A DNA stretch of 37,810 nt from an uncultured Duncaniella sp. Its GTDB lineage: Bacteria; Bacteroidota; Bacteroidia; Bacteroidales; Muribaculaceae. Shown here piece after piece: positions 22,671 through 30,243 of this stretch (the stretch's first letter is position 1; the number at the start of each line of letters is the position of its first letter). Location of the stretch: assembly GCF_910578445.1 (NCBI RefSeq), contig NZ_CAJTQC010000028.1, positions 1 to 37,810 on the forward strand, read 5' to 3'. The position numbers and the translations under genes are program-made. The notes below the pieces were generated by a model. It searched no databases. It was not told where the DNA came from and was given only the letters and a program-made list of their open reading frames with translations.

Positions 22671-23086
22671 TGATACGATTCAACATGTCAAAGATAGCAA
22701 TAAATCAATTTGCTATCTTAAAGGAAAGTTGTCAGCGAAAGGACATAACACTTTCCACGGAACTGTCATTTCAATATTCAGCAGAGACGCGTCAGATTTC
22801 GTGTGAGGTAGGCTATCGTTTTACCACAGACGAGGAATTATTCCTGATATTGAAATCACAGTGTGATTTCGTGATTCATCCTGATGATTGGGCGACCTTT
22901 GAAAAAGAGGATGGACTTCAAATTCCAAAATCTGTCATGGAACTGCTGGCTGTACATACCATCGGCACATCCCGGGGCATCCTGTTCTGCAAGACAGAAG
23001 GCACTCCGTTCAATTCCCTGATGATTCCGCCTATCAACGTCGCCGGAATGATGAAGGATGAAAATGAAAATGTAGCGGCTCATTGA
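22670..23086 (+). CDS. SecB-like chaperone, third gene of the TAC-type operon
   Basis: A 138-residue cytoplasmic protein read here as SecB-like. The N-terminal half has alternating strand-like segments (ITLSTELSFQYS, QISCEVGYRFTT, LFLILKSQCDFVI). The C-terminal part, IPKSVMELLAVHTIGTSRGIL then a Lys-Thr-rich turn and MIPPINVAGMM, mirrors the end of SecB, where a helix with Arg-Gly is followed by (L/I)xPxN and a hydrophobic helix (E. coli: ARG ... APVN). Here Arg102-Gly103 and Pro120-Asn123 fill those positions. SecB is usually 140-180 residues, so length fits. Its ATG overlaps the antitoxin stop, so the three genes are translationally coupled. In TAC modules this chaperone protects the antitoxin and so keeps the toxin inactive. 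An alternative start is Met6 (22685). The assignment is by motif only. Confidence 0.6.
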   Translation: MIRFNMSKIAINQFAILKESCQRKDITLSTELSFQYSAETRQISCEVGYRFTTDEELFLILKSQCDFVIHPDDWATFEKEDGLQIPKSVMELLAVHTIGTSRGILFCKTEGTPFNSLMIPPINVAGMMKDENENVAAH

Positions 23087-23114
23087 TGATCTGACCGGGA
23101 TTTCCAATCACGCT

Positions 23115-23146
23115 ATTGGGATTCTTACGTTTTTTGCTTAAATTTG
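23115..23146 (+). promoter_or_regulatory. Promoter of dnaE
   Basis: ATTG (23115-23118), a 20-base spacer and TAAATTTG (23139-23146) fit the Bacteroidetes promoter. A small CCAAT/ATTGG hairpin (23104-23119) overlaps the -33 box and is followed by T-rich sequence, so it may also help end the upstream operon. Leader length is about 65 bases. Confidence 0.65.
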
Positions 23147-23217
23147 TATAAGGAAACCGATTTTCCTGCGGGGAGTTCCCCCAGCTTAACACACATTCCA
23201 CAATCCCCCATCTGCAA

Positions 23218-26200
23218 ATGCAACAGTTCGTTCATCTCCACGTACACAGCCAGTATTCCCTGCTCGACGGACAGGCCTCGGTGACGGGTCTTGTCGACAA
23301 GGCCATGGACCTCGGTATGCCCGGCTTCGCGCTCACCGACCACGGCAACATGTTCGGCATCAAGGAATATTTCAACTATGTCAACAAGGTAAAAGGCAAA
23401 TACAAAGGCAAGCTCGCCGACCTCAAAAAGAAAATCGAGGAAGCCCCCGAAGGCGAAGCCGACAAAATCCGCGCCGAGCTTGCCCCGGAGATGGAGAAAA
23501 TCGAGCGCAAACTCGCCTTCAAACCCATATTCGGATGCGAGATGTATGTGGCCAAAGGCTCTCTGACCGACCGCTCCGACAAAACCGACAAGGGACGTCA
23601 CCTCGTGGTCATAGCCAAGAACCTCAAAGGCTACAAAAACCTCATCAAGATTGTCTCACAGGCACATACCCACGGTTTCTACCACCACCCGCGAACCGAC
23701 AAGGAAGCTCTTGCCGCCCACCGCGAGGGACTGATTGTCTGCTCGGCATGTCTCGGCGGAGAAATCCCGCGCCTCATAGCCGAGGGCAACTTGGCCGAGG
23801 CCGAAAAGCAGGTCATGTGGTTCAAGGAGACATTCGGCGACGACTACTACATCGAGCTCCAGCGCCACAAGACCGACCGTCCCGGTGCGAACCGCGAGAC
23901 ATACATCGAGCAGGAAAAGGTCAACCCCGTGCTCATCGACCTCGCGCGCAAACATGATATCAAGATTATTGCCACCAACGACTCCCATTTCATCAACGCC
24001 GAGGATGCCGAAGCCCACGACCGCCTCATCTGTATATCGACCAACAACTACGTGGCCGACCCTGAGCGCATGCGCTACACAAAACAGGAGTGGTTCAAGT
24101 CGCAGGACGAGATGGCAGCCGTGTTTCCCGACCTCCCCGAAGCGCTCGAAAACACCCTTGAAATTCTCGACAAGGTAGAGGTCTACTCCATTGACCACGC
24201 GCCGATTATGCCATTCTTCGAGATTCCGGCCGACTTCGGAACGGAGGAAGAATACAGAACCCGAATCACCGAGCAGCAACTGTTTGACGAGTTCACTCAG
24301 GACGAGAACGGCAATGTGGTTCTCTCGCCCGAAGCCGCTCAGAAGAAAATCGAAAAACTCGGCGGCTACGACAAGCTCTACCGCATCAAATTCGAGGCCG
24401 ACTACCTATCGAAGCTCGCCTACGAGGGCGCTGAGCGCCGCTATGGCTCTCCGCTCACCCCGGAACTGGAGGAACGCATCCGATTTGAGCTATACATCAT
24501 GAAGACGATGGGTTTCCCGGGCTACTTCCTCATCGTGCAGGACTTCATCAACGTGGCCCGCAAAGAGCTCGGCGTGAGCGTCGGGCCGGGCCGTGGTTCG
24601 GCTGCCGGAAGCGTCGTCGCCTACTGTCTGGGCATCACGCAGGTCGACCCGATAAAATATGACCTCCTTTTCGAACGTTTCCTCAACCCCGACCGTATCT
24701 CGCTCCCCGATATCGACGTGGACTTCGACGACGACGGCCGCGCCGACGTGCTCCACTACGTGACCGAAAAATATGGCGAGGACAATGTGGCCCACATCAT
24801 CACCTTCGGCACAATGGCCGCAAAATCGGCCATCAAGGACGTGGCACGTGTCGAGCAGCTCCCGCTCGCCGAGAGCAACCGAATTGCCAACCTCGTGCCC
24901 AAGCGAATGCCCGACGGCCCTGACGGCAAGACCCTCAAGACCAATCTCAAGAACTGCTACCAATACGTGCCTGAATTCGCCGCCGAGCTGAATTCAAACA
25001 ACTACCTCATCCGCGAAACCCTCGAATATGCGCGCCGTCTCGAAGGCAATGTCCGCAACACCGGCGTACATGCCTGCGGTGTCATCATCTGCCGCGACCC
25101 GATTTCCGACTGGGTTCCCGTCGCAACAGCCGTCGACAAGAGCGTCGATTCGAAGGACAACGACAAGATGATAGTGACACAGTATGAAGGCTCTATCATC
25201 GAGGACACCGGACTCATCAAGATGGACTTCCTCGGGCTCAAGACACTGTCAATCATCAAGGAAGCCGTCTCCAACATAAAGCAGACCTGCGGAATCGATG
25301 TCGACATCGACTCGATCGACATCAATGACCCGAAGACCTATGAGCTTTACAGCCAAGGCAACACGATCGGTACATTCCAGTTTGAGTCGGCAGGCATGCA
25401 GAAATATCTCCGCGAACTCCAGCCGTCGACATTCGAGGACCTCATAGCCATGAACGCCCTCTACCGTCCCGGCCCTATGGACTATATCCCCGACTTCATC
25501 GCCCGCAAACACGGACGCAGCCCCATCACCTACGATATTCCCATCATGGAGAAGTATCTCAAGGACACCTACGGGGTGACCGTCTATCAGGAACAGGTCA
25601 TGCTCCTGTCGCGTCTGCTCGCCAACTTCACGCGCGGCCAGAGCGACACACTGCGTAAGGCGATGGGTAAGAAGCTCATTGACAAGATGAACGAGCTGAA
25701 GGGACTCTTCCTCAAAGGCGGACAGGCCAACGGCCACGACCCGAAGGTGCTCGAAAAAATATGGGCCGACTGGGAAAAATTCGCGTCATACGCCTTCAAC
25801 AAGTCACACGCCACCTGCTACTCGTGGGTTGCCTTCCAGACAGCATGGCTCAAAGCCAACTATCCGTCGGAATACATGGCTGCCGTCCTCACGCGCAACC
25901 GCTCCGACATCAACAAGCTCACAGGCTTCATGGACGAATGCAAGCGCATGAAAATCCCTGTCCTCGGCCCTGACATCAACGAAAGTTTCGTCGAGTTCGG
26001 TGTCAACTCCCACGGCGACATCCGCTTCGGACTCGCTGCAATCAAGGGCGTAGGCGAAAACGTGGTCAAGGCCATCATCGCCGAGCGAAAGGAACGCGGC
26101 CCGTTCGAATCAATCTACGATTTCGTGGAGCGAGTACCCTCGTCGGCCGTCAACCGCCGAATTTTCGAAAATCTTGTCTATGCCGGCGCATTCGACAGTT

Positions 26201-27027
26201 TCGAAGGCGTGAAGCGCGAGGACTTCTTCTACGAAAACCCTCGTGGCGAAGTGTTTACCGAAACCCTCGTCCGCTACGGGCAGGCCTTCCAGAACGACAA
26301 GCACAACTCGGCCATGTCGCTCTTCGGCGACGATGCTGAAATGAGCACCGCAGGCCGTCCGCCGGTAGTGCCGCAGAAGGAATGGGCTTCGGCTGTCAAA
26401 CTTGAGCGCGAACGCGAACTTGTCGGGATGTATCTCTCGGCCCATCCGCTCGACCCATACTTCATGGAGCTGACCTACGGCACATGTACCGTCAAGGGCT
26501 ACAACGAGTTTGAACCCGTCGAAGGTGTCGAGCTTACTTTCGGAGGCATGGTCGTGGACTTCACCAGCCGTCCGGCCCGCAACGGCGGCCAGTTCGGCAT
26601 ACTCAAAATCGAGGACTACACTGGCAGCGCCGAGTTCATGATGTTTGAGCAGACCTATATCAACTTCCACAACTACGGAGTCCCGGGCACGCCTATCCTC
26701 ATCACCGGACGCTATGAGAAGCGTTTCGCATCCTCGCCCCTGCGCTTCAACATAATGAACATCCGCCTGCTCAACGACGTGAAAGGAAAGCTCGTACACT
26801 CAATCACAATCGACCTCCCCTCCGACAAAGTGACCAAGCACATCAAAGAGCTGCTTGAGGAAGAAATCAGGCGCGAACCCGACGCAAACGGCGAACTGAC
26901 ATTCCGTATTTTCGACCCCTCGATCAACCGTTCGCTCCACCTGCGTTCCAACCGCCGCATCCCAATCTCCCGCAAACTCATTGACACGCTGACCGAAGAG
27001 GACATAAATTTCACCATCAACGACTGA
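23218..27027 (+). CDS. dnaE: DNA polymerase III alpha subunit
   Basis: A 1269-residue replicative polymerase. The PHP domain opens the protein (FVHLHVHSQYSLLDG at 4-18; TDHGNMFG follows). The catalytic palm contains GPGRGSAAGSVVAY (about 459-472) and PDIDVDF (about 497-503), which carries catalytic aspartates, followed by YGEDNVAHIITFGTMAAK. YRPGPMDYIPDFIARKHG and FNKSHATCYSWVAFQTAWLK mark the finger region. A helix-hairpin-helix motif (FGLAAIKGVGENVV) and an OB-fold domain (about 1095-1175) follow. No 3'-5' exonuclease domain is present, as expected of DnaE rather than PolC. The length, somewhat above E. coli DnaE, is normal for Bacteroidetes. It is transcribed from its own promoter, and no other replisome gene is adjacent. 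Confidence 0.97.
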   Translation: MQQFVHLHVHSQYSLLDGQASVTGLVDKAMDLGMPGFALTDHGNMFGIKEYFNYVNKVKGKYKGKLADLKKKIEEAPEGEADKIRAELAPEMEKIERKLAFKPIFGCEMYVAKGSLTDRSDKTDKGRHLVVIAKNLKGYKNLIKIVSQAHTHGFYHHPRTDKEALAAHREGLIVCSACLGGEIPRLIAEGNLAEAEKQVMWFKETFGDDYYIELQRHKTDRPGANRETYIEQEKVNPVLIDLARKHDIKIIATNDSHFINAEDAEAHDRLICISTNNYVADPERMRYTKQEWFKSQDEMAAVFPDLPEALENTLEILDKVEVYSIDHAPIMPFFEIPADFGTEEEYRTRITEQQLFDEFTQDENGNVVLSPEAAQKKIEKLGGYDKLYRIKFEADYLSKLAYEGAERRYGSPLTPELEERIRFELYIMKTMGFPGYFLIVQDFINVARKELGVSVGPGRGSAAGSVVAYCLGITQVDPIKYDLLFERFLNPDRISLPDIDVDFDDDGRADVLHYVTEKYGEDNVAHIITFGTMAAKSAIKDVARVEQLPLAESNRIANLVPKRMPDGPDGKTLKTNLKNCYQYVPEFAAELNSNNYLIRETLEYARRLEGNVRNTGVHACGVIICRDPISDWVPVATAVDKSVDSKDNDKMIVTQYEGSIIEDTGLIKMDFLGLKTLSIIKEAVSNIKQTCGIDVDIDSIDINDPKTYELYSQGNTIGTFQFESAGMQKYLRELQPSTFEDLIAMNALYRPGPMDYIPDFIARKHGRSPITYDIPIMEKYLKDTYGVTVYQEQVMLLSRLLANFTRGQSDTLRKAMGKKLIDKMNELKGLFLKGGQANGHDPKVLEKIWADWEKFASYAFNKSHATCYSWVAFQTAWLKANYPSEYMAAVLTRNRSDINKLTGFMDECKRMKIPVLGPDINESFVEFGVNSHGDIRFGLAAIKGVGENVVKAIIAERKERGPFESIYDFVERVPSSAVNRRIFENLVYAGAFDSFEGVKREDFFYENPRGEVFTETLVRYGQAFQNDKHNSAMSLFGDDAEMSTAGRPPVVPQKEWASAVKLERERELVGMYLSAHPLDPYFMELTYGTCTVKGYNEFEPVEGVELTFGGMVVDFTSRPARNGGQFGILKIEDYTGSAEFMMFEQTYINFHNYGVPGTPILITGRYEKRFASSPLRFNIMNIRLLNDVKGKLVHSITIDLPSDKVTKHIKELLEEEIRREPDANGELTFRIFDPSINRSLHLRSNRRIPISRKLIDTLTEEDINFTIND

Positions 27028-27152
27028 CATGATTATTCTGAAATATTCACCATACACAATTCCGAAATAATAACTTTCCTGAAATTAACAATAATTGATA
27101 AAACCGTAATCAAGTATTACCACTGTGAGACGATTCTTTCAGGAAAATTGCG

Positions 27153-27160
27153 TACATTTG
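27153..27160 (+). promoter_or_regulatory. Promoter -7 box for the thioredoxin gene
   Basis: TACATTTG matches TAnnTTTG about 52 bases before the trxA ATG. No clear TTTG lies 19-20 bases upstream. The gap 27028-27152 is AT-rich with no other feature seen. Confidence 0.6.
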
Positions 27161-27212
27161 TGGTAGTGAAAAAACAATCAGAAAAATCACTTAAATAAAA
27201 ATACTAATTATC

Positions 27213-27533
27213 ATGACATTCACTGATCAGAACGTACACGACATCATCGCTTCAGGCAAACCGGTAGTAATCGATTTTTGGGCAACATGGTGCGGCCCTT
27301 GCCAGCGCATGACCCCCATCGTTGAAGAACTCGCTGAAGAATACAAGGATACAGTAGTCATCGGCAAATATAACATCGAGGAGGAAAACGACCTTGCTGC
27401 CCAGTATCGCATCATGTCAATCCCCACCATCCTCTTCTTCAAGAACGGTGAGCAGATCCGCGACCTCCGTCTTGCAGGCGCTCAGCCCAAAGAGAATCTT
27501 GAAAACCAAATCAAGAAGCTTCTTGCTCTCTAA
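27213..27533 (+). CDS. trxA: Thioredoxin
   Basis: A 106-residue thioredoxin, the cytoplasmic disulfide reductase that supplies electrons to ribonucleotide reductase, peroxiredoxins and others. The active site is WCGPC with Cys27 and Cys30, preceded by VVIDFWAT. The cis-proline loop MSIPTILFFKNGE (about 69-81) follows. There is no signal peptide, so it is cytoplasmic, unlike the periplasmic thioredoxin-like proteins common in Bacteroidales. Length is standard. Codon use is that of a well-expressed gene. It has its own promoter and a strong intrinsic terminator 30 bases after the stop, so it is monocistronic. Confidence 0.96.
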   Translation: MTFTDQNVHDIIASGKPVVIDFWATWCGPCQRMTPIVEELAEEYKDTVVIGKYNIEEENDLAAQYRIMSIPTILFFKNGEQIRDLRLAGAQPKENLENQIKKLLAL

Positions 27534-27562
27534 GAGTCAAGCAATTATCATAAGGCATCAAT

Positions 27563-27604
27563 AATCAAGGGACAAGCAACGAAAATTTTGCTTGTCCCTT
27601 GATT
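27563..27604 (+). terminator. Intrinsic terminator of trxA
   Basis: A perfect 17-bp stem (27563-27579 with 27588-27604) closes an 8-base loop and is followed by TTGTATTATC. The T-tract is modest but the stem is very strong. Confidence 0.85.
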
Positions 27605-27618
27605 TTGTATTATCGCAC

Positions 27619-27648
27619 CTTGAGGATGGTCAAAGCGATGTAACTTTG
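27619..27648 (+). promoter_or_regulatory. Promoter of the hypothetical gene at 27699
   Basis: CTTG (27619-27622), an 18-base spacer and TAACTTTG (27641-27648): perfect -7 box, slightly short spacing. The predicted leader is about 45 bases. Confidence 0.65.
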
Positions 27649-27698
27649 CCGTATCAATCAATATCCCACCCCTCTCCACTCATATATATCCATCCGCT

Positions 27699-28235
27699 AT
27701 GAACACACAGAATGCCATAATCTCCGTAACATCCGGCCGTCGCATCATCGCCAAGCGTAATCCCCCTCGGTCAAAAGGAGAATCAAAGAAAGAAAAGTGG
27801 ACAAGACCCGTATCAAAAGCCTTCTACGAGAAACTGTGCCGTCGCTGCGAGCAGATTTTCGAAGACCTGCGCTACGGCCACGGGTGGGTCAGGAATTTCA
27901 TGCCTGTCGTCGACAGGTATCTGTCGACAGGAGAAATGCCGGGGCAATATGACAATGGCATAATGACCGTTTTCATATGCCTGCGCCATGAGATAGACAT
28001 GGCTCTTGAACGCTCGGCAAGAGCCAGAAAACGGGCGGCCGAACGTCGCAATGCGAGTGAGAAAGCAGAGACTGTTGCCACAGCCGGTGAAGCACCTGAC
28101 GAGGAAACGGCTCTGACTTCCGTAAATCAGGCCGAAGCCCCGCTGTCAACGCCTCCTGTCAAGGCCGTCAGTCAGTCTCAGCCCCCGGACGTTGGAATCA
28201 GAAATCAGAAAAACAATAGGGAAGAGTCGAGCTGA
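27699..28235 (+). CDS. Hypothetical basic protein, function unknown
   Basis: A 178-residue cytoplasmic protein with no signal peptide. The N-terminal ~35 residues are very basic (KRNPPRSKGESKKEKW). The central part (about 38-110) is helical and best conserved in character: VSKAFYEKLCRRCEQIFEDL, GHGWVRNFMPVVDRYLSTGEMP and FICLRHEIDMALERSARARKR. The last ~65 residues are low-complexity, rich in Ala, Glu, Pro and Ser, and probably disordered. I do not recognise the family. The basic surface might bind nucleic acid, which is only a guess. It has its own promoter and converges on the cytidine deaminase gene, with which its 3' end overlaps by 38 bases. Confidence 0.65.
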   Translation: MNTQNAIISVTSGRRIIAKRNPPRSKGESKKEKWTRPVSKAFYEKLCRRCEQIFEDLRYGHGWVRNFMPVVDRYLSTGEMPGQYDNGIMTVFICLRHEIDMALERSARARKRAAERRNASEKAETVATAGEAPDEETALTSVNQAEAPLSTPPVKAVSQSQPPDVGIRNQKNNREESS

Positions 28236-28671
28236 CGGAAGGAAAAATCAGGATGCGGTCCTTACCGGCCAGTATTACCTCGACGGGCGCGCCTGCAAGT
28301 TTTTCATATTCAAGCAGTGCCTGACGGCATGCTCCGCACGGCGAAATCGGGTCGGAAAGCTCATTGCCGTCAGTCCCGCGCGCGGCTATGGCTATGGAAG
28401 TGAACCGGGCATCGGGATAAGTGGCGTGAGCATAGAATGCGGCCGTACGTTCGGCACATAGCCCCGAGGGATAGGCGGCATTTTCCTGATTCGAGCCTGT
28501 GACAATCTCTCCGTTCGAGAGCGAAATCGCCGCCCCTACATTGAATTTGCTGTAAGGAGCATAGCTGCGATATGTCGCCTTGCGCGCAAGGGCTACAAGA
28601 TTCTGCTGTCCGGGAGTCAGTTCTCCGAACTCGGCTTCAACCACGGGAATGGTTATGTCAAAAGTTTTCAT
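28198..28671 (-). CDS. cdd: Cytidine deaminase
   Basis: A 157-residue zinc enzyme that converts cytidine or deoxycytidine to the uridine form in pyrimidine salvage. The zinc and catalytic motifs are CAERTA (Cys72, Glu74 as proton shuttle) and PCGACRQ (Cys112, Cys115). APYSKFNVGAA (38-48) and the substrate-binding NQENAAYPSG (61-70) are typical of homotetrameric deaminases. Length is close to the ~130-residue standard plus a short N-terminal extension. Its ATG overlaps the stop of the upstream phosphatase gene by four bases, so the two are co-translated. Its 3' end overlaps that of the convergent hypothetical gene. Confidence 0.96.
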   Translation of the reverse strand: MKTFDITIPVVEAEFGELTPGQQNLVALARKATYRSYAPYSKFNVGAAISLSNGEIVTGSNQENAAYPSGLCAERTAAFYAHATYPDARFTSIAIAARGTDGNELSDPISPCGACRQALLEYEKLAGAPVEVILAGKDRILIFPSVSSTLPYCFSDF

Positions 28672-29246
28672 AGAGATAAGGATTTGCTGTCGTTAAATAT
28701 TTCAAATAGATTGCGGCATCCGTCCTGAAGGAGATCAAGGACAAGCTCGAAGCCCTCCGAACCTTCATAGTAGGGATCAGGCACATGGTCATAACGGGAA
28801 TTGGCAGGGAAGAAGGCAGCCATAGGGACAATCTTCCTCTCGGCCTCCACCGAAGGAGCTACGCGACGCAGATTCGAGGCATTTGAAGCGTCCATAGCCA
28901 CTATCATGTCGAAATCAAGGAAATCCTCGGTATCGACCTGACGGGCGCGGTGGGTCAGCTCCAGACCACGCTGACGGGCATGCACCCTCATGCGCCGGTC
29001 GGGAAGATCCCCGATATGGTAAGCGCCTGTCCCGGCAGAATCAATCACCCAGTCATGCTGACGGCCATTGCTCTCCACAATGTCGCGCATGATGCCTTCG
29101 GCCGCAGGCGAACGGCAGATATTGCCGAGGCATACGAAAAGTATTCTGAACGGTTTCCCTTCGTGACGAGCTGACAGGATGTCACGGACACGCTGCAGGG
29201 CGGGATTGTCGTAATTCATGTCTTGACGGATAAATTTAATAGTCAT
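28668..29246 (-). CDS. Low-molecular-weight protein tyrosine phosphatase
   Basis: A 192-residue LMW-PTP. The P-loop CLGNICRS carries the nucleophile Cys39 and Arg45, and the general acid is Asp157 in VPDPYYEG. GAYHIGDLPDRRM and DMIVAMDASNASNL are conserved family segments. The enzyme is cytoplasmic and removes phosphate from tyrosine; in bacteria it often pairs with a tyrosine kinase of capsule export, but no such kinase is in the window. An N-terminal extension of ~30 residues precedes the fold; an internal start at Met10 is possible. It is the first gene of a two-gene operon with cdd. Its leader consists of a single hairpin. Confidence 0.93.
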   Translation of the reverse strand: MTIKFIRQDMNYDNPALQRVRDILSARHEGKPFRILFVCLGNICRSPAAEGIMRDIVESNGRQHDWVIDSAGTGAYHIGDLPDRRMRVHARQRGLELTHRARQVDTEDFLDFDMIVAMDASNASNLRRVAPSVEAERKIVPMAAFFPANSRYDHVPDPYYEGSEGFELVLDLLQDGCRNLFEIFNDSKSLSL

Positions 29247-29279
29247 CTCTGATAAAACTCAGAGTCATTTACAAAAGTA
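29247..29279 (-). promoter_or_regulatory. Promoter and leader hairpin of the phosphatase-cdd operon
   Basis: On the minus strand TACTTTTG (29279-29272) fits TAnnTTTG; the -33 box is unclear. Transcription would begin near 29265. The perfect 6-bp hairpin CTCTGA/TCAGAG (29247-29264, 6-base loop) then fills the whole leader and touches the ATG at 29246. Confidence 0.5.
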
Positions 29280-29315
29280 ATAATAAAAACGGTTTGTGTG
29301 GCATACATGTTGAAA

Positions 29316-29361
29316 AAAGCATCTCCGCAAAGCCATTTTGAAGGCTTTGCAGAGATGCTTT
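29316..29361 (-). terminator. Intrinsic terminator of the efflux-lpxA operon
   Basis: A 19-bp stem with one mismatch (29343-29361 with 29316-29334) and an 8-base loop, followed on the minus strand by a run of T (GCTTTTTTC). It lies about 57 bases past the lpxA stop codon. Confidence 0.88.
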
Positions 29362-29417
29362 CGTTTATAACTACACTACCCGGAGAGGAATTCTCCGGTG
29401 AAGCAGGAGCTTCCTTA

Positions 29418-30206
29418 TCAGTTCTCCAGATCTTTCGGGATGGCAACGATGCGGAGCTTGTTGTCGCGGATGAACGAGATGATGTTGTCGCGTTCGGTGC
29501 TTTCCTCAACGTCGGCCTCGATGCGCTTGAGAGCATTGAAGACAGAAGTGCCGGTCTGATAGATGTGACGGTAGCACTTGGCGATGTCGTCGATACGGTC
29601 CTCGCTGATGTTCTGCTTGCGGAGGATGGTGGCGTTGACTCCGAAATAGGCAGTGGGATTGTGAGCCATGATGCAGAATGGAGGCACATTGCCTGTGATG
29701 CGGCAACCACCCTTGATGAGCACCCAGTCGCCTACGCGCGAGTTTTCGTGGATTACCACGCTCGAAGAAAGAATCGAGCACTCTCCGATTTCGACGTCAC
29801 CTGCAATCGAGACATTGTTGCCGATCACATCGCGTCCTTTCAGGTGGGAGTCATGGCCGACATGGGAGTTGGCCATAAGGAACGAACCGGAGCCGATGCG
29901 TGTGCCCCCTTCCGAAGCGATGCCACGGTTGATAATCACGTTTTCACGTATCACAACATTGTCACCCACGAAGCAATAGGTAAAACCGCCTTTCCAGCGG
30001 AAATCCTGCGGATCAGCGCCGACAATCGCACCTTGATATATCTTACAGTTCTTTCCGATGCGTGAGCCACGGATTATGCTTGCAAAAGGCATTATCACGG
30101 TGTTGTCGCCGATTTCAACATCCTTGTCGATGTAAGCGAAAGGATGGATAGTGACATTCTCGCCGATTTTGGCCGAGGGGTCGATGTGAGCTTTGTCGCT
30201 AATCAT
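29418..30206 (-). CDS. lpxA: LpxA-type acyl-ACP:UDP-GlcNAc O-acyltransferase
   Basis: A 262-residue acyltransferase that would catalyse the first step of lipid A synthesis in the cytoplasm. Hexapeptide repeats (IGENVTI, IGDNTVI, IGKNCKI and others) build the left-handed beta-helix from residue 5 to about 185. His118 in NSHVGHDS matches the catalytic His of E. coli LpxA. INRGIASEGGTRIG and NPTAYFGVNATILRKQNIS are typical, and the C-terminal helices (about 205-262) complete the family. In many Bacteroidales the main lpxA follows the lpxC-fabZ fusion; here it stands instead at the end of an RND efflux operon, 37 bases after the outer-membrane factor gene. It may therefore be a second, paralogous LpxA, so acyl-chain choice is uncertain. 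Confidence 0.85.
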   Translation of the reverse strand: MISDKAHIDPSAKIGENVTIHPFAYIDKDVEIGDNTVIMPFASIIRGSRIGKNCKIYQGAIVGADPQDFRWKGGFTYCFVGDNVVIRENVIINRGIASEGGTRIGSGSFLMANSHVGHDSHLKGRDVIGNNVSIAGDVEIGECSILSSSVVIHENSRVGDWVLIKGGCRITGNVPPFCIMAHNPTAYFGVNATILRKQNISEDRIDDIAKCYRHIYQTGTSVFNALKRIEADVEESTERDNIISFIRDNKLRIVAIPKDLEN

Positions 30207-30243
30207 GTTACGGTATGTTTGAGGTTGGAGCTATTGCTTTTAA

